Of a DNA stretch of 64,000 bases, positions 1-8,725 are shown piece by piece (position 1 is the stretch's first letter; every line of letters starts with the position of its first letter). Position numbers and translations under genes: made by a program. Source of the DNA: Alkalidesulfovibrio alkalitolerans DSM 16529. GTDB lineage: Bacteria; Desulfobacterota; Desulfovibrionia; Desulfovibrionales; Desulfovibrionaceae. The notes beneath the pieces were generated by a model, which had not been told where the DNA came from, searched no databases, and was given only the letters and a program-made list of their open reading frames with translations. The stretch spans positions 62,001 to 126,000 of the forward strand of contig NZ_ATHI01000005.1 of assembly GCF_000422245.1 (NCBI RefSeq), written 5' to 3'.

Positions 1-2
1 TT

Positions 3-155
3 CGCTCCAGACCGGGCCGCTCCTTCGGCGAGGAACATCTCGAATGTGGCGCTCGGCTCATGCCGCATCTGACCGACAATCTCCGGAACGTGCTCGCGGA
101 CATAGAAGCCTCCCCCGTCTTCCCTTCAAAAACGCAACGACCGGCCAAGCCATGA
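3..155 (+). CDS. C-terminal fragment of an unrecognised protein (5' end outside window)
   Basis: An open frame of 50 codons enters from the window edge and stops at TGA 153-155. That stop overlaps the ATG of the next gene in an ATGA arrangement, which is typical of translationally coupled genes. The visible tail contains GEEHLECGARLMPHLTDN and a basic, proline-rich end. I do not recognise a family. In E. coli lolB neighbours ispE, so an isoprenoid gene is conceivable, but nothing in this tail shows it. A chance open frame of this length is also possible at this GC content. Confidence 0.4.
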   Translation, partial: RSRPGRSFGEEHLECGARLMPHLTDNLRNVLADIEASPVFPSKTQRPAKP

Positions 156-1885
156 CACGTCCCATCGCCACGCCCACTGCCCCGCGTCCGGCCACGGCCG
201 CCTTGCTGCTCTTTTTTCTGGTAATCGTCGCGGGCTGCGCGGCGCGCGAGACCGCCCCACCCCCCGCCCAGGCGCCCATGCAGCCGGTGACTTGGACGCT
301 GACTCGCGACGCGGCCGCAGCCTACTATTTTCTGCTCTACATGGACGAACTGCGGCAAGGAAACCCCGAGCAAGCCGAACGAGCCCTTTACACCGCGCTC
401 GAAATCGACCCCTCGCCAAGCCTGCACGCCGAGGCCGCGGACCTGCAATGGCGCATGGGACGCCCCGCCAAGACGCGCGAGCACCTGCAAAAAGCCCTGA
501 AGGACTCGCCGGGCGACAGACTTCTGGTCATGCGTCTGGCGGATTCCTATCTCGCAGAGCGGCGCATCGACGACGCTCTGACCACGCTGGAACTGTGGCT
601 GAAGGACAATCCCGGCGACCCGACGGCCATTCTGCGCATGGCCGACATCCAAATCGAAACCAGACGCTTCGCCCAGGCGGCGCAGACGCTCCAGACCCTG
701 CCACGCGAAGCGCGGGGACCGGAATCGCGCTACCTCGAAGCCAAGGCCCAGGCGGGTCTGGGCAACCACCGCCGATCCATCGAGATACTTTCAGCCCTGT
801 CGCGTGAATACCCGGACAATATCCTCTATCTTGCCGAGTTGGCCTACCAGTACGAAATCACCAAGGACTACCCGGCGGCAGAGCGAACCTACATCCGTAT
901 CCTGGAATTTGGCGAGGTGGGCGACGAAATCTGGCTCAGGCTCATCGCCATCAACCTCAAGCTGAACAACGTCGAACGCGCCCTGGATATGGCCAGGGAA
1001 GCTCCTCAGAGCACCGAATTCCTCATGGAGGCAGCGCGCACCTTCATCGCCGAAGGATTCCCGGACGAGGCCGAAAAACTGCTCTCCCCCCTGAGCGACG
1101 CCCCCGGCAGCGACCCACGCGTCCACTTCTACCTTGCCCTGCTCGCCTTCGACGGCCGGGGGGACGCCCAAAAGGCCCTGGAACACTTGGAACGGATTCC
1201 TCCGGATGGCGAGATGGCCTCCCGGGCGACTTCCTTCAAGGCGCACATGCTCTTCCTCCTCAAACGGTTCGACGAAGCCCGCGAACTCGTCGCCACGGGC
1301 AAGCGGGATTTCCCCGAGGTCCGAGATTTCTGGGAGATCGAGTCGTGGCTTCACGAGGAGGCCGGACAATACGACGAGGCAAGGCTCGCCATCGAAGAGG
1401 CGCTGACGCTCTGGCCCGACGACACCCGGCTCATCTACCGGCTCGGCGTATTGCAGCACCTCATGGGCGACGACGATGCGGCCATCGAGACCATGGAGCA
1501 GATCATCGCGATCGAACCCGACAACGCCGAGGCCCTGAACTTTGTCGGCTACCTCCTCGCCGACATGGGCCGCGATCTCGACCGGGCGCTCGTGCTCATC
1601 GAGGAGGCCCTGGAGCAAAAGCCCGACAGCGGTCATATCCTCGATTCCCTGGCCTGGGTGCATTACCGCCGGGGCGATCTCGCCAAGGCTTGGGACGCCA
1701 TCCTGCTGGCCGTGGAAAAAACGCCCGAAGACCCCACCATATGGGAGCACTACGGCGACATCGCGCGGGCCAAGGGCAGGGTTGAATCGGCCCGCAGGGG
1801 CTACCGCAAGGCCCTTGAATTCGGCCACAAGAAACCCGACGAGGTGCGTGCCAAACTTGACGCCCTGAAAAAGGAGGGGCGTTAA
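152..1885 (+). CDS. TPR-repeat lipoprotein
   Basis: A 577-residue protein starting at ATG 152. This start puts a hydrophobic stretch (about residues 16-28) directly before a lipobox ending VAGC at Cys29, so it is an exported lipoprotein. The rest is helical tetratricopeptide repeats; clear 34-residue units include those around PDNAEALNFVGYLLADMG and PDSGHILDSLAWVHYRRGDL near the C-terminus. TPR proteins are scaffolds for protein-protein contacts; the partner is not visible. Its stop overlaps the next start (TAATG), so it is probably co-translated with the LolB-like lipoprotein, which suggests a joint envelope role such as lipoprotein or LPS handling. The specific role is inference. Confidence 0.85.
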   Translation: MTRPIATPTAPRPATAALLLFFLVIVAGCAARETAPPPAQAPMQPVTWTLTRDAAAAYYFLLYMDELRQGNPEQAERALYTALEIDPSPSLHAEAADLQWRMGRPAKTREHLQKALKDSPGDRLLVMRLADSYLAERRIDDALTTLELWLKDNPGDPTAILRMADIQIETRRFAQAAQTLQTLPREARGPESRYLEAKAQAGLGNHRRSIEILSALSREYPDNILYLAELAYQYEITKDYPAAERTYIRILEFGEVGDEIWLRLIAINLKLNNVERALDMAREAPQSTEFLMEAARTFIAEGFPDEAEKLLSPLSDAPGSDPRVHFYLALLAFDGRGDAQKALEHLERIPPDGEMASRATSFKAHMLFLLKRFDEARELVATGKRDFPEVRDFWEIESWLHEEAGQYDEARLAIEEALTLWPDDTRLIYRLGVLQHLMGDDDAAIETMEQIIAIEPDNAEALNFVGYLLADMGRDLDRALVLIEEALEQKPDSGHILDSLAWVHYRRGDLAKAWDAILLAVEKTPEDPTIWEHYGDIARAKGRVESARRGYRKALEFGHKKPDEVRAKLDALKKEGR

Positions 1886-2670
1886 TGCGCCACGCCGCGA
1901 GAGCGGTCGTCCTTTTCGCCGCGTGCCTTGCCCTCACGGCCTGTGCCGCTCGCCAAGTTCCCCATGCACCCGCAAGCGACGTCTGGAAAAACTACCAGAA
2001 CCGCCAGCAGGCCCTGGCCGGGCTGCCCCGGACTGTCGATGCGCGGGCCAGCCTCTACTACACCGCCGATGGCCGCACCAATCGCACCCTGGTCAGCCTG
2101 TGGGGCGACCTCGACCACCCGCTGCGGGCCGAAATCACGGCCTCCATCGGCACACCGCTGGGATTCTTCCGCGAAGACGCCTCGGGCTGGGTCGCCTTCT
2201 ACCCGCAGACCGGCGAGGCCTTCGCCCACAGCGGCGGCAGGGCCGGAGCGAGCGTCCTGGGTATCGGCGCGCCGTTTTCGCTGCGCGACCTGGCCTTGCT
2301 CGTCTTCGGCCAGACCATGCCCCTGACCGGAGCATTCTTCGCCGAATCCGAACCCACGACCGGCGAAGGGGCCACACCACTGACCGCCTTCAGGCTCGAC
2401 GGGAACCCCGCGGCCTCGCGGCTCGTGCTGGACCGCCACGGGCGGCCCGTGGAGATGTCGGGCGGCGACGGCACGCCGTGGACCGTCCGATTCAGGGGCT
2501 ACACGGGGGAAGCCGCGAACACGTCTTCGACCATCGAGGTGGAACTGGCCGACGGCCGGTCCGCACGCCTTTTGCCCCGCTCGCTATCCCGGCCAAAGGC
2601 CCCGTTCACGCCCGACGCCCTGGGGCTGCCCCTGCCCCCGGGCATCGTCCCGCAGTGGGTCGCGCCCTGA
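1885..2670 (+). CDS. LolB-like outer-membrane lipoprotein
   Basis: A 261-residue protein with an N-terminal signal and lipobox LTAC (Cys20). The body has the pattern of the LolB/DUF4292 lipoprotein fold: an early segment on ARASLYYTADGRTNRTLVSLWGDL, then alternating short beta strands with GFFREDASGWVAFYP. LolB receives lipoproteins from LolA and inserts them in the outer membrane; divergent homologues are common outside gammaproteobacteria. It overlaps the TPR lipoprotein by one base. Assignment to LolB itself is tentative because no residue is uniquely diagnostic. Confidence 0.6.
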   Translation: MRHAARAVVLFAACLALTACAARQVPHAPASDVWKNYQNRQQALAGLPRTVDARASLYYTADGRTNRTLVSLWGDLDHPLRAEITASIGTPLGFFREDASGWVAFYPQTGEAFAHSGGRAGASVLGIGAPFSLRDLALLVFGQTMPLTGAFFAESEPTTGEGATPLTAFRLDGNPAASRLVLDRHGRPVEMSGGDGTPWTVRFRGYTGEAANTSSTIEVELADGRSARLLPRSLSRPKAPFTPDALGLPLPPGIVPQWVAP

Positions 2671-2764
2671 TTTCCCCCTGGAAAAACAGTCTTGTTCCGT
2701 GTACACACGGGGGCGTTCGCAACGATGCGCCGCGCCCGCGCGGCCAGGCCCATGGAGACCCCCG

Positions 2765-3064
2765 ATGACCGGCCCCTTTCAAAACCTTCTGCTCGGCCTT
2801 CGCGTGCTCGCGGACGAGTTGTCCTGGGTGGCGATTCGCGCCATGCGCGAAATGGAGATGCGCCAGCTTCGCAAGCGCCTCGCCGAGGAGCGCAGGACGC
2901 TCGAAAAACTGGACGCAACAGGTCCGGAAGACGAGGCCGAACTGTGTCGGCGGCAGATCGACTTCCTCTCGGAAGAGCTTGACTTTCTGGCCTCGGAGAT
3001 GCAGGCCAAGCGGGCCGACATGCTGGCCCGCCGCGCGGCCCGGTTCGGGCTCGACGCCTCGTGA
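2765..3064 (+). CDS. Small coiled-coil protein, unknown function
   Basis: A 99-residue protein from ATG 2765, preceded by GGAG about 8 bases upstream. The sequence is dominated by charged heptads (about residues 28-90: MREMEMRQLRKRLAEERR, then SEELDFLASEMQAKRADM), so it should form a long alpha-helical coiled coil. A more hydrophobic start (FQNLLLGLRVLADELSWVAI) could be an amphipathic or membrane-touching helix. It lies 82 bases before rpiB in the same direction. I do not recognise a family. Confidence 0.65.
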   Translation: MTGPFQNLLLGLRVLADELSWVAIRAMREMEMRQLRKRLAEERRTLEKLDATGPEDEAELCRRQIDFLSEELDFLASEMQAKRADMLARRAARFGLDAS

Positions 3065-3146
3065 TGCCAGGGGCGGCCGCGCCTTTCGCGCCCCTTCGCG
3101 CAAAGGACGCCCGACGCCGCCCATGAGTTCCACAAGGAAGGATTTC

Positions 3147-3596
3147 ATGAACAACACCATCTTCATCGCCTCCGACCACGGCGGATTCGCTCTCAAGGCG
3201 ATCGTGGCCGACCATCTGGCCCAAAAGGGCCTCGCGGTCCACGATCTCGGCCCCGCGAACGCGGCCTCCACGGACTACCCTAACCACGCCGCCGCTCTGT
3301 GCGCCCGCATCCTTGCACAGCCCGGGAGTCTCGGCATCCTCATCTGCGGTACGGGAATCGGCATGTCCATCACCGCCAACCGCTTCCGTGGCATCCGCGC
3401 AGCCTTGTGCCACAACGAATTCTCCGCCCGCATGTCCAGGGCGCACAACGACGCCAACGTGCTCTGCCTTGGCGAGCGCGTGCTTGGCGCAGGCATGACG
3501 CTTGGCATCGTGGACGTCTTCCTGGCCTCGCGCTTCGAGGGCGAACGGCACAAGCGCCGCATCGACCTCATCGATGAATTGGCCGCGAAGCCCTGA
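3147..3596 (+). CDS. rpiB: Ribose-5-phosphate isomerase B
   Basis: A 149-residue cytoplasmic enzyme interconverting ribose 5-phosphate and ribulose 5-phosphate. The RpiB/LacAB signature SDHGG is at residues 9-13, the catalytic cysteine lies in ICGTGIGMSI (Cys67), and the conserved RAHNDAN segment is near residues 98-104. Length fits the family (about 145-150). ATG 3147 was chosen because AAGGAAGG sits just upstream; an in-frame ATG at 3123 would add eight residues. It is followed at 52 bases by transketolase and then glpX, forming a pentose-phosphate and fructose-bisphosphate group. Confidence 0.95.
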   Translation: MNNTIFIASDHGGFALKAIVADHLAQKGLAVHDLGPANAASTDYPNHAAALCARILAQPGSLGILICGTGIGMSITANRFRGIRAALCHNEFSARMSRAHNDANVLCLGERVLGAGMTLGIVDVFLASRFEGERHKRRIDLIDELAAKP

Positions 3597-3648
3597 TGCG
3601 CTACGTGGCGTCACATATCTGTTTCATCTTAATATTTAAGGACTTACC

Positions 3649-5616
3649 ATGAACCCCATGCTCGTCAACGTCGTCAAGGGCCTTATCATGGACGCCACGC
3701 GCGCCGCCAACTCGGGGCATCCCGGCGGGGCCATGTCCTCGGCCGATTACGCCTGCGTCCTGTTCCGCGACTTCCTGAAATACGACCCGAGCGATCCCAA
3801 GTGGTTCGACCGCGACCGCTTCGTGCTCTCGGCCGGGCACGAATCCATGCTGCTCTACAGCCTGCTGCACCTGGCGGGCTTTTTATCCATGGATGAGATC
3901 AAGCGCTTCAGGCAGTGGGGTTCGCTCACGCCAGGCCACCCCGAACACGACCTCACGCCCGGCGTGGAAGCCACCACCGGTCCGCTGGGCCAGGGGCTGG
4001 CCATGGCGGTGGGCATGGCCGCGGCCGAGGCGCACCTGCGCGCCAGGCTCGGCGCGGACGTCTGCGACCACTACACCTACGTCCTGGCCTCGGACGGCGA
4101 CTTCCAGGAAGGCGTGGCCTACGGCGCGGCCACCCTGGCGGGACTGTGGGGCCTTGGCAAGCTTATCGTCTATTACGACTCCAACAAGGTCCAGCTCGCC
4201 GGCCCGACCAGCCGCGTGGACTGCACCGACTACAGAAAGATATACGAAGGCATCTGCTGGCAGGTCATCGACATCGACGGCCACGACCACGAGCAGATCC
4301 GCCGCGCCATCGCCGAAGCCCAGCAAGAGACCGGCCGCCCCACCCTGATCATTGGGCATACGGTCATGGCCAAAGGCTCAGCCAGCCGCGAGGGAGATTT
4401 CGGCACCCACGGCGAACCCCTCTCACCCGAGGAAATCGCGGCCACCAAGAAGCGTCTGGGGCTCCCCGAGGCCGAGGCGTTTTACTGCCCCGCCGAAGTC
4501 GGCGGGGACTTCAGGGGCCGCCAGCCCGCGCTTTCGCGCCTCGCCGAGGCTTGGCGCGGCAACCTCGCAGACAAGAAGGCCCATAACGCCGAGTTCGCCG
4601 CCGCCTGGGAATGGACGACCAAGGACCGTGGGGCCCTGACTTTCGAGTGGCCCGCCTTCGATCCTGCCAAGAAATACGCCACGCGGCAGGCCTGGGGCGC
4701 GTGCCTGAACGCGCTGATCGAGCAACTTCCGCCGCTCGTGGGCGGTTCGGCCGACCTCGACCCTTCCAACCAGACGGCCAAATTCCGCGACACCGTGGGC
4801 AACTTCAACGCCGATACGCCCCTCGGCCGCAATCTGGCCTTCGGCGTGCGCGAGTTCCCCATGGGAGCAATCGCCAATGGCATCGCCCTGCACGGTGGGT
4901 TGATCCCCTTCACGGCCACCTTCCTGACCTTCTCCGACTACATGCGCAACGCCGTGCGCATGTCCGCTCTGCAAAAGCTCCCGGTGCTGCACGTCTACAC
5001 CCACGACTCCTTCCACCTCGGTGAGGACGGCCCCACGCACCAATCCATCGAGCACGTGGCCAGTCTTCGCCTGATCCCGAATCTGCTCGTGCTGCGCCCG
5101 GCCGACGCCATCGAGACGGCGGCCTGCCTTGAAATCGCCCTGCGCCAGGAGGAGACGCCCTCCTGCCTGTGTCTGACCCGCCAAGGACTGCCGACGCTTG
5201 ATCCGGCCGTCTTCCCGCAGGTCGCCGCAGGCGTGGCGCGCGGCGGCTACGTGCTGGCCGACTGCGAAGGAACACCCGACGTGGTGCTCCTCGCCACGGG
5301 CTCGGAAGTCTCCCTGGCCCTGGACACCGTAAAGCTGCTGAAGGACCTCAAAATCCGCGTCGTCTCCATGCCCTGCGTGGAGCTTTTCGAAATGCAGGAC
5401 GAAGCCTACAAGACTTCCGTCATCCCCGAGGGTGCGCGTCTTTACGCTGCGGCCGAGGCCGGACGCCCCGAGGGATGGCACAGGTACGTCGGTCGCAAGG
5501 GCCTCATCCTTGGCATCGACCACTTCGGCCACAGCGCCCCGGCGAACGTTCTTGCCGAAGAATACGGATTCACCCCCGAAAATCTGGCGCGGCTGATCCG
5601 CGAGCGCCTAGTCTAA
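3649..5616 (+). CDS. tkt: Transketolase
   Basis: A 655-residue thiamine-diphosphate enzyme that moves two-carbon units between ketoses and aldoses in the non-oxidative pentose phosphate pathway. Features in order: substrate and cofactor segment SGHPGGAMS near residue 22; TPP/Mg motif SDGDFQEG followed by YYDSN near residues 150-175; the pyrimidine-binding and transketolase core with THDSFHLGEDGPTHQ near 450; and a C-terminal domain with LATGSEVSLAL. Length is normal. AAGGA precedes the start. glpX follows 14 bases later with a strong ribosome site, so the two are surely one transcript. Confidence 0.97.
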   Translation: MNPMLVNVVKGLIMDATRAANSGHPGGAMSSADYACVLFRDFLKYDPSDPKWFDRDRFVLSAGHESMLLYSLLHLAGFLSMDEIKRFRQWGSLTPGHPEHDLTPGVEATTGPLGQGLAMAVGMAAAEAHLRARLGADVCDHYTYVLASDGDFQEGVAYGAATLAGLWGLGKLIVYYDSNKVQLAGPTSRVDCTDYRKIYEGICWQVIDIDGHDHEQIRRAIAEAQQETGRPTLIIGHTVMAKGSASREGDFGTHGEPLSPEEIAATKKRLGLPEAEAFYCPAEVGGDFRGRQPALSRLAEAWRGNLADKKAHNAEFAAAWEWTTKDRGALTFEWPAFDPAKKYATRQAWGACLNALIEQLPPLVGGSADLDPSNQTAKFRDTVGNFNADTPLGRNLAFGVREFPMGAIANGIALHGGLIPFTATFLTFSDYMRNAVRMSALQKLPVLHVYTHDSFHLGEDGPTHQSIEHVASLRLIPNLLVLRPADAIETAACLEIALRQEETPSCLCLTRQGLPTLDPAVFPQVAAGVARGGYVLADCEGTPDVVLLATGSEVSLALDTVKLLKDLKIRVVSMPCVELFEMQDEAYKTSVIPEGARLYAAAEAGRPEGWHRYVGRKGLILGIDHFGHSAPANVLAEEYGFTPENLARLIRERLV

Positions 5617-5630
5617 AAGGAGGCAATGCC

Positions 5631-6614
5631 ATGGAAGCCCCGACAAAGAACCTGGCTCTCGATCTCGTGCGCGTCACCGAGGCAGCGGCCCTGGCTTCGG
5701 CCCGCTGGCTCGGACGCGGCGACAAGGACTCCGGCGACAAGGCCGCCGTGGACGCCATGCGCAAAAGCTTCGCCGCCCTGGACATCCAGGGACGGGTCGT
5801 CATCGGTGAAGGCGAAAAGGACGAAGCCCCCATGCTCTTCAATGGCGAGAAGCTTGGGTCAGGCCAGGGACCGCGCGTGGACGTGGCCGTGGACCCGGTG
5901 GAAGGCACGCGTCTTCTGGCGTACGGCCGTCCCAACGCCATCTCCGTGGTCGGCGTGGCCCCGGCCAACACCATGTTCGATCCGGGCCCGAGTTTCTACA
6001 TGAAAAAGCTCGTGGTGCCCTACGAAGCACGCGCGGCCATCGACATCGAGGCTCCGGTGCGCGACAACCTCATCAAGATATCCAAGGCCCTGGGCAAGGA
6101 TGTGGACGACTTGACCGTCTTTGTCCTCGACAAGCCTCGCCACCAGAAGTTGATCGAGGAGATTCGCTTCGCCGGGGCGCGCATCGCCCTGCACACCGAC
6201 GGCGACATCACCGGCTCGCTCATGGCCATCGACCCGCGCAACGAAGTGGACGTGATGATGGGCACCGGCGGCACGCCCGAAGGCGTGCTCTCGGCCATCG
6301 CCATCCGCATCATGGGCGGAGCCATGCAGGCCAAGCTCGATCCCCAGAAAGCCGACGAGAAAAACGCCCTCATCGCGGCGGGCATAGACACCCGGCCCGT
6401 GTACGGCGAAGCAGAACTGGTGCGCAGTGACGACCTCTATTTCGCGGCCACCGGCATCTCGGGCGGCTCGTTCCTGCGCGGGGTCAAGTTCACGGGACGC
6501 GGCGCGGTGACGTACTCGGTGTCCATGCGCGGCCTGACCGGCACCGTGCGCCACATCGAGGCGGAGCACGTCTTCGAGCGGCTGATGCGTGTAAGCAACG
6601 TCAAATACGATTAG
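5631..6614 (+). CDS. glpX: Class II fructose-1,6-bisphosphatase
   Basis: A 327-residue phosphatase that removes the C1 phosphate of fructose 1,6-bisphosphate (some members also act on sedoheptulose 1,7-bisphosphate). The lithium-sensitive phosphatase motifs are clear: metal-binding IGEGEKDEAPML near residue 63 and DPVEGT near residue 88. The start at 5631 follows AAAAGGAGG at ideal spacing. It ends the rpiB-tkt-glpX group. Its TAG stop is followed with no gap by repeat copy A, and a strong hairpin lies farther downstream. Confidence 0.96.
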   Translation: MEAPTKNLALDLVRVTEAAALASARWLGRGDKDSGDKAAVDAMRKSFAALDIQGRVVIGEGEKDEAPMLFNGEKLGSGQGPRVDVAVDPVEGTRLLAYGRPNAISVVGVAPANTMFDPGPSFYMKKLVVPYEARAAIDIEAPVRDNLIKISKALGKDVDDLTVFVLDKPRHQKLIEEIRFAGARIALHTDGDITGSLMAIDPRNEVDVMMGTGGTPEGVLSAIAIRIMGGAMQAKLDPQKADEKNALIAAGIDTRPVYGEAELVRSDDLYFAATGISGGSFLRGVKFTGRGAVTYSVSMRGLTGTVRHIEAEHVFERLMRVSNVKYD

Positions 6615-6740
6615 CAGACTGTCCCTAAAGCACCATCTGCTGCGTTGCTGCGAAAGCGCCGGATCCTCGCGTATATTCTAATACGCGTCGGCCCCGGCGC
6701 TTTCTTGCGCCTTGCATCTGGCGCTTTTTGAACAGTCTGC
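6615..6740 (+). repeat. Dispersed palindromic element, copy A
   Basis: An imperfect palindrome of about 126 bp beginning on the base after the glpX stop. Ends are inverted repeats (CAGACTGT at 6615-6622, ACAGTCTGC at 6732-6740). Just inside the right end is GGCGCTTTTT. The centre is a hairpin tip, CGCGTAT (6668-6674) against ATACGCG (6681-6687). The first arm carries CATCTGCTGCGTTGCTGCG and the second CTTGCGCCTTGCATCTGG; these arms differ, which gives the element an orientation. See copies B-K. Confidence 0.85.
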
Positions 6741-6785
6741 AAATCCGCGCTTTTCGATGCCCTGCCGAGCGCGAGCCTCTTGGGC

Positions 6786-6840
6786 GGCAAAGGCCCGTAA
6801 CGCCCCCCATCTGGGCATTTCGGGCCTTTGCCGTTTACTT
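6786..6840 (+). terminator. Hairpin terminator downstream of glpX
   Basis: A perfect 12-bp stem, GGCAAAGGCCCG (6786-6797) with CGGGCCTTTGCC (6821-6832), a 23-base loop, then GTTTACTT. The U tract is imperfect. It lies between glpX and the PilZ gene, after repeat A, so the tkt-glpX transcript may have two stop signals. Confidence 0.5.
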
Positions 6841-6916
6841 CCGGATGCCACCAGGTCGCAACACGATTGCTTTTTTCATGTTCATTCAGTACCTTGGCTT
6901 GCACAGGGAGCACTTG

Positions 6917-8074
6917 ATGGACACAGCGGGCACAATTCTGGTGTTTTCCGAAAATCCGGGGACCGGCAAGGCGCTCATGGCCGTGCTGGCCAAGCTCGGG
7001 CTTACCGACGTCGCGGTCGCCACCTCTCCCCAGGAGGCGGCCAAGGTATTGTTCGGGGGAAAGATGCGGCTCGCGGTCATCGACCATGTGCCGGGATCGT
7101 CCCAGACAGTGGCCCTCATCAAGGCTCTGCGCGAGCAGGAACGTACCCGCCTTCTTCCCCTTCTGATCCTTGCCGAGCCAGGCGAGAAGGCCCTGGCGGC
7201 CTTCGCCGCCAAGGACGAGCGAACCACGTGCGTGGCGAAACCCCTGGCCGCCCAAGCCTTCACCGCCGCTCTCAAAAACCTGCTCGCCCAGGCCAAAGCA
7301 CCCGGCGCGCCTGCCAAGGACGCCGCTCCTGGCGCGTCGCCGAGCGATCAGGCCCTGCGCGACTTGGCCCTGCTGCTGCGTGACCGCAAGGGCGCGGAGG
7401 CCGTGATCCTCGCGGAATCACTCATCACGGCCCACGGCACGCGCACCGACCTGCTCATGGCTCTGGCGCTGGCCCGCCATCTACTCGGGGAAACAGACAA
7501 TTACGTCGCAACGCTCTCGCGTATCATCGGCATAGAGCCTGACACGCCCGAACCGGCCCGGCAAGATCAGCCAGCCGCAGCAGCAGCGCCAGCCTCTGGC
7601 CGGGGCAACGCCGCAAGTTCCAAGAGTGGACTCAGGGGCGTCTGGGCAAGCCTCCCACCTCCCGAACGAAGACAAAAGGCCCGGCAACTCTATTCGCCCA
7701 GCCATGCCAAGCGAAACGCCCTTCGCATCTTCACCCCTTTCTGGAGCGCAGGCGCGCCAGGCGGCGAGGGGCGTCTGCAACTCGTGGACCTCTCCTTCGG
7801 CGGCCTGTGCATGGAGGCTCCGCGACCCGCCGTGGCGCGCGGCGCGGAGTTCGTCATCGACCTCTACGTCAAGGACGAGCTTGCCCTGCCGGGCGTGAAG
7901 ATCCGGGTCGTGCGAGTAGAGGACGAAACCGTGGGTTGTACGTTCCGCGAACTCGACCGACAGACCGAATCGCTCTTGAACCAACGGCTGCACGAAGAGC
8001 AGAAAAAAGGCGTGGCCGCGACCGGCGAACCGGGCGTGCCCAGCACCAAGAAAGTCATCAAGCTTTCGTTTTGA
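6917..8074 (+). CDS. PilZ-domain protein with degenerate receiver-like N-terminus
   Basis: A 385-residue protein. The N-terminal 120 residues (TILVFSENPGTGKALMAVL, RLAVIDH, LPLLILAE, CVAKPL) follow the alternating strand/helix order of a CheY-like receiver, with an Asp in AVIDH where a phospho-acceptor could sit. A middle helical, alanine-rich linker follows. The last 110 residues form a PilZ domain: RRQKARQ supplies the RxxxR element and DLSFGG the (D/N)xSxxG element that bind cyclic di-GMP in this family. The start at 6917 follows GGGAG; upstream in-frame codons fall in repeat A and were rejected. It probably links cyclic-di-GMP to a target such as motility; the target is not visible. Confidence 0.8.
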   Translation: MDTAGTILVFSENPGTGKALMAVLAKLGLTDVAVATSPQEAAKVLFGGKMRLAVIDHVPGSSQTVALIKALREQERTRLLPLLILAEPGEKALAAFAAKDERTTCVAKPLAAQAFTAALKNLLAQAKAPGAPAKDAAPGASPSDQALRDLALLLRDRKGAEAVILAESLITAHGTRTDLLMALALARHLLGETDNYVATLSRIIGIEPDTPEPARQDQPAAAAAPASGRGNAASSKSGLRGVWASLPPPERRQKARQLYSPSHAKRNALRIFTPFWSAGAPGGEGRLQLVDLSFGGLCMEAPRPAVARGAEFVIDLYVKDELALPGVKIRVVRVEDETVGCTFRELDRQTESLLNQRLHEEQKKGVAATGEPGVPSTKKVIKLSF

Positions 8075-8127
8075 CGCCTACGCACGCCATATCAGGCCGG
8101 TAAAAAAGCCCCATATGCTAAGAGCGG

Positions 8128-8721
8128 TTAGTTCTCCTGAAGCTTGTCGAGTTCCTTGATCAGCGTTTCCAGATCGGGCTGCTTGTCGATTTCGTGGACC
8201 ATGATGGTGCGGATGATGCCGTTCTTGTCCACGATGATCTCGGCTCGCTCGCTCGTGCCGTCGCCGCGCAAAAGCCCGTAGCGCGCCGCCGTGGCCCCGT
8301 GCGGAAAGAAGTCCGAGACCACGGGGAACCAGACCCCGCCCATCTCCCGGCACCAGGCGAAGAGCGAGGGCACGTTGTCCGTGGTGATGCCGATGACCAC
8401 GGCCCCGCGCGCCTCGATCATCTCCCTGCCCAGATTGTAGGCGGGGAACTGCTCCGAGCACACAGGCGTGAAGGCGGCGGGCACGAAGGAGAGCACCACG
8501 TGCTTTCTGCCCCGAAAGTCGGAAAGCGTGACCTTGCCGCCCAGGATCGAGGGCAGGGTGAAATCCGGAGCTTCCTGGCCCACAGCGACCTTCAGTTCAC
8601 TGTCGATGGGCTTCTTGGCTTCTCCGTAAAACACATTCACCGCCTGAGCCGCGCCGATCACGAACGCCGTCGCGCAAAGCCCCAGGATCACGGCGGAGAG
8701 AAATTTCCTGCCGACACGCAT
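8128..8721 (-). CDS. Exported peroxiredoxin (AhpC/TSA family)
   Basis: A 197-residue thiol peroxidase with an N-terminal signal or anchor (hydrophobic residues about 8-27). The peroxidatic motif is PAAFTPVCSEQ with Cys88, preceded by GQEAPDFTLP and followed by GITTDNVPS and DKNGIIRTIMV, typical of the AhpC/TSA fold. A second cysteine at 124 could resolve the sulfenic acid. Family members reduce peroxides using thioredoxin-like donors. It starts 4 bases after the TlpA-like thioredoxin gene stops, so the two are likely a secreted reductant/peroxidase pair. Confidence 0.88.
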   Translation of the reverse strand: MRVGRKFLSAVILGLCATAFVIGAAQAVNVFYGEAKKPIDSELKVAVGQEAPDFTLPSILGGKVTLSDFRGRKHVVLSFVPAAFTPVCSEQFPAYNLGREMIEARGAVVIGITTDNVPSLFAWCREMGGVWFPVVSDFFPHGATAARYGLLRGDGTSERAEIIVDKNGIIRTIMVHEIDKQPDLETLIKELDKLQEN

Positions 8722-8725
8722 GGCC

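Noticed and set aside
6625-6810. Short open frames inside repeat copies
   Set aside because: Similar peptides recur because the DNA repeats, not because a protein is conserved. Frames differ between copies and none has a consistent ribosome site.
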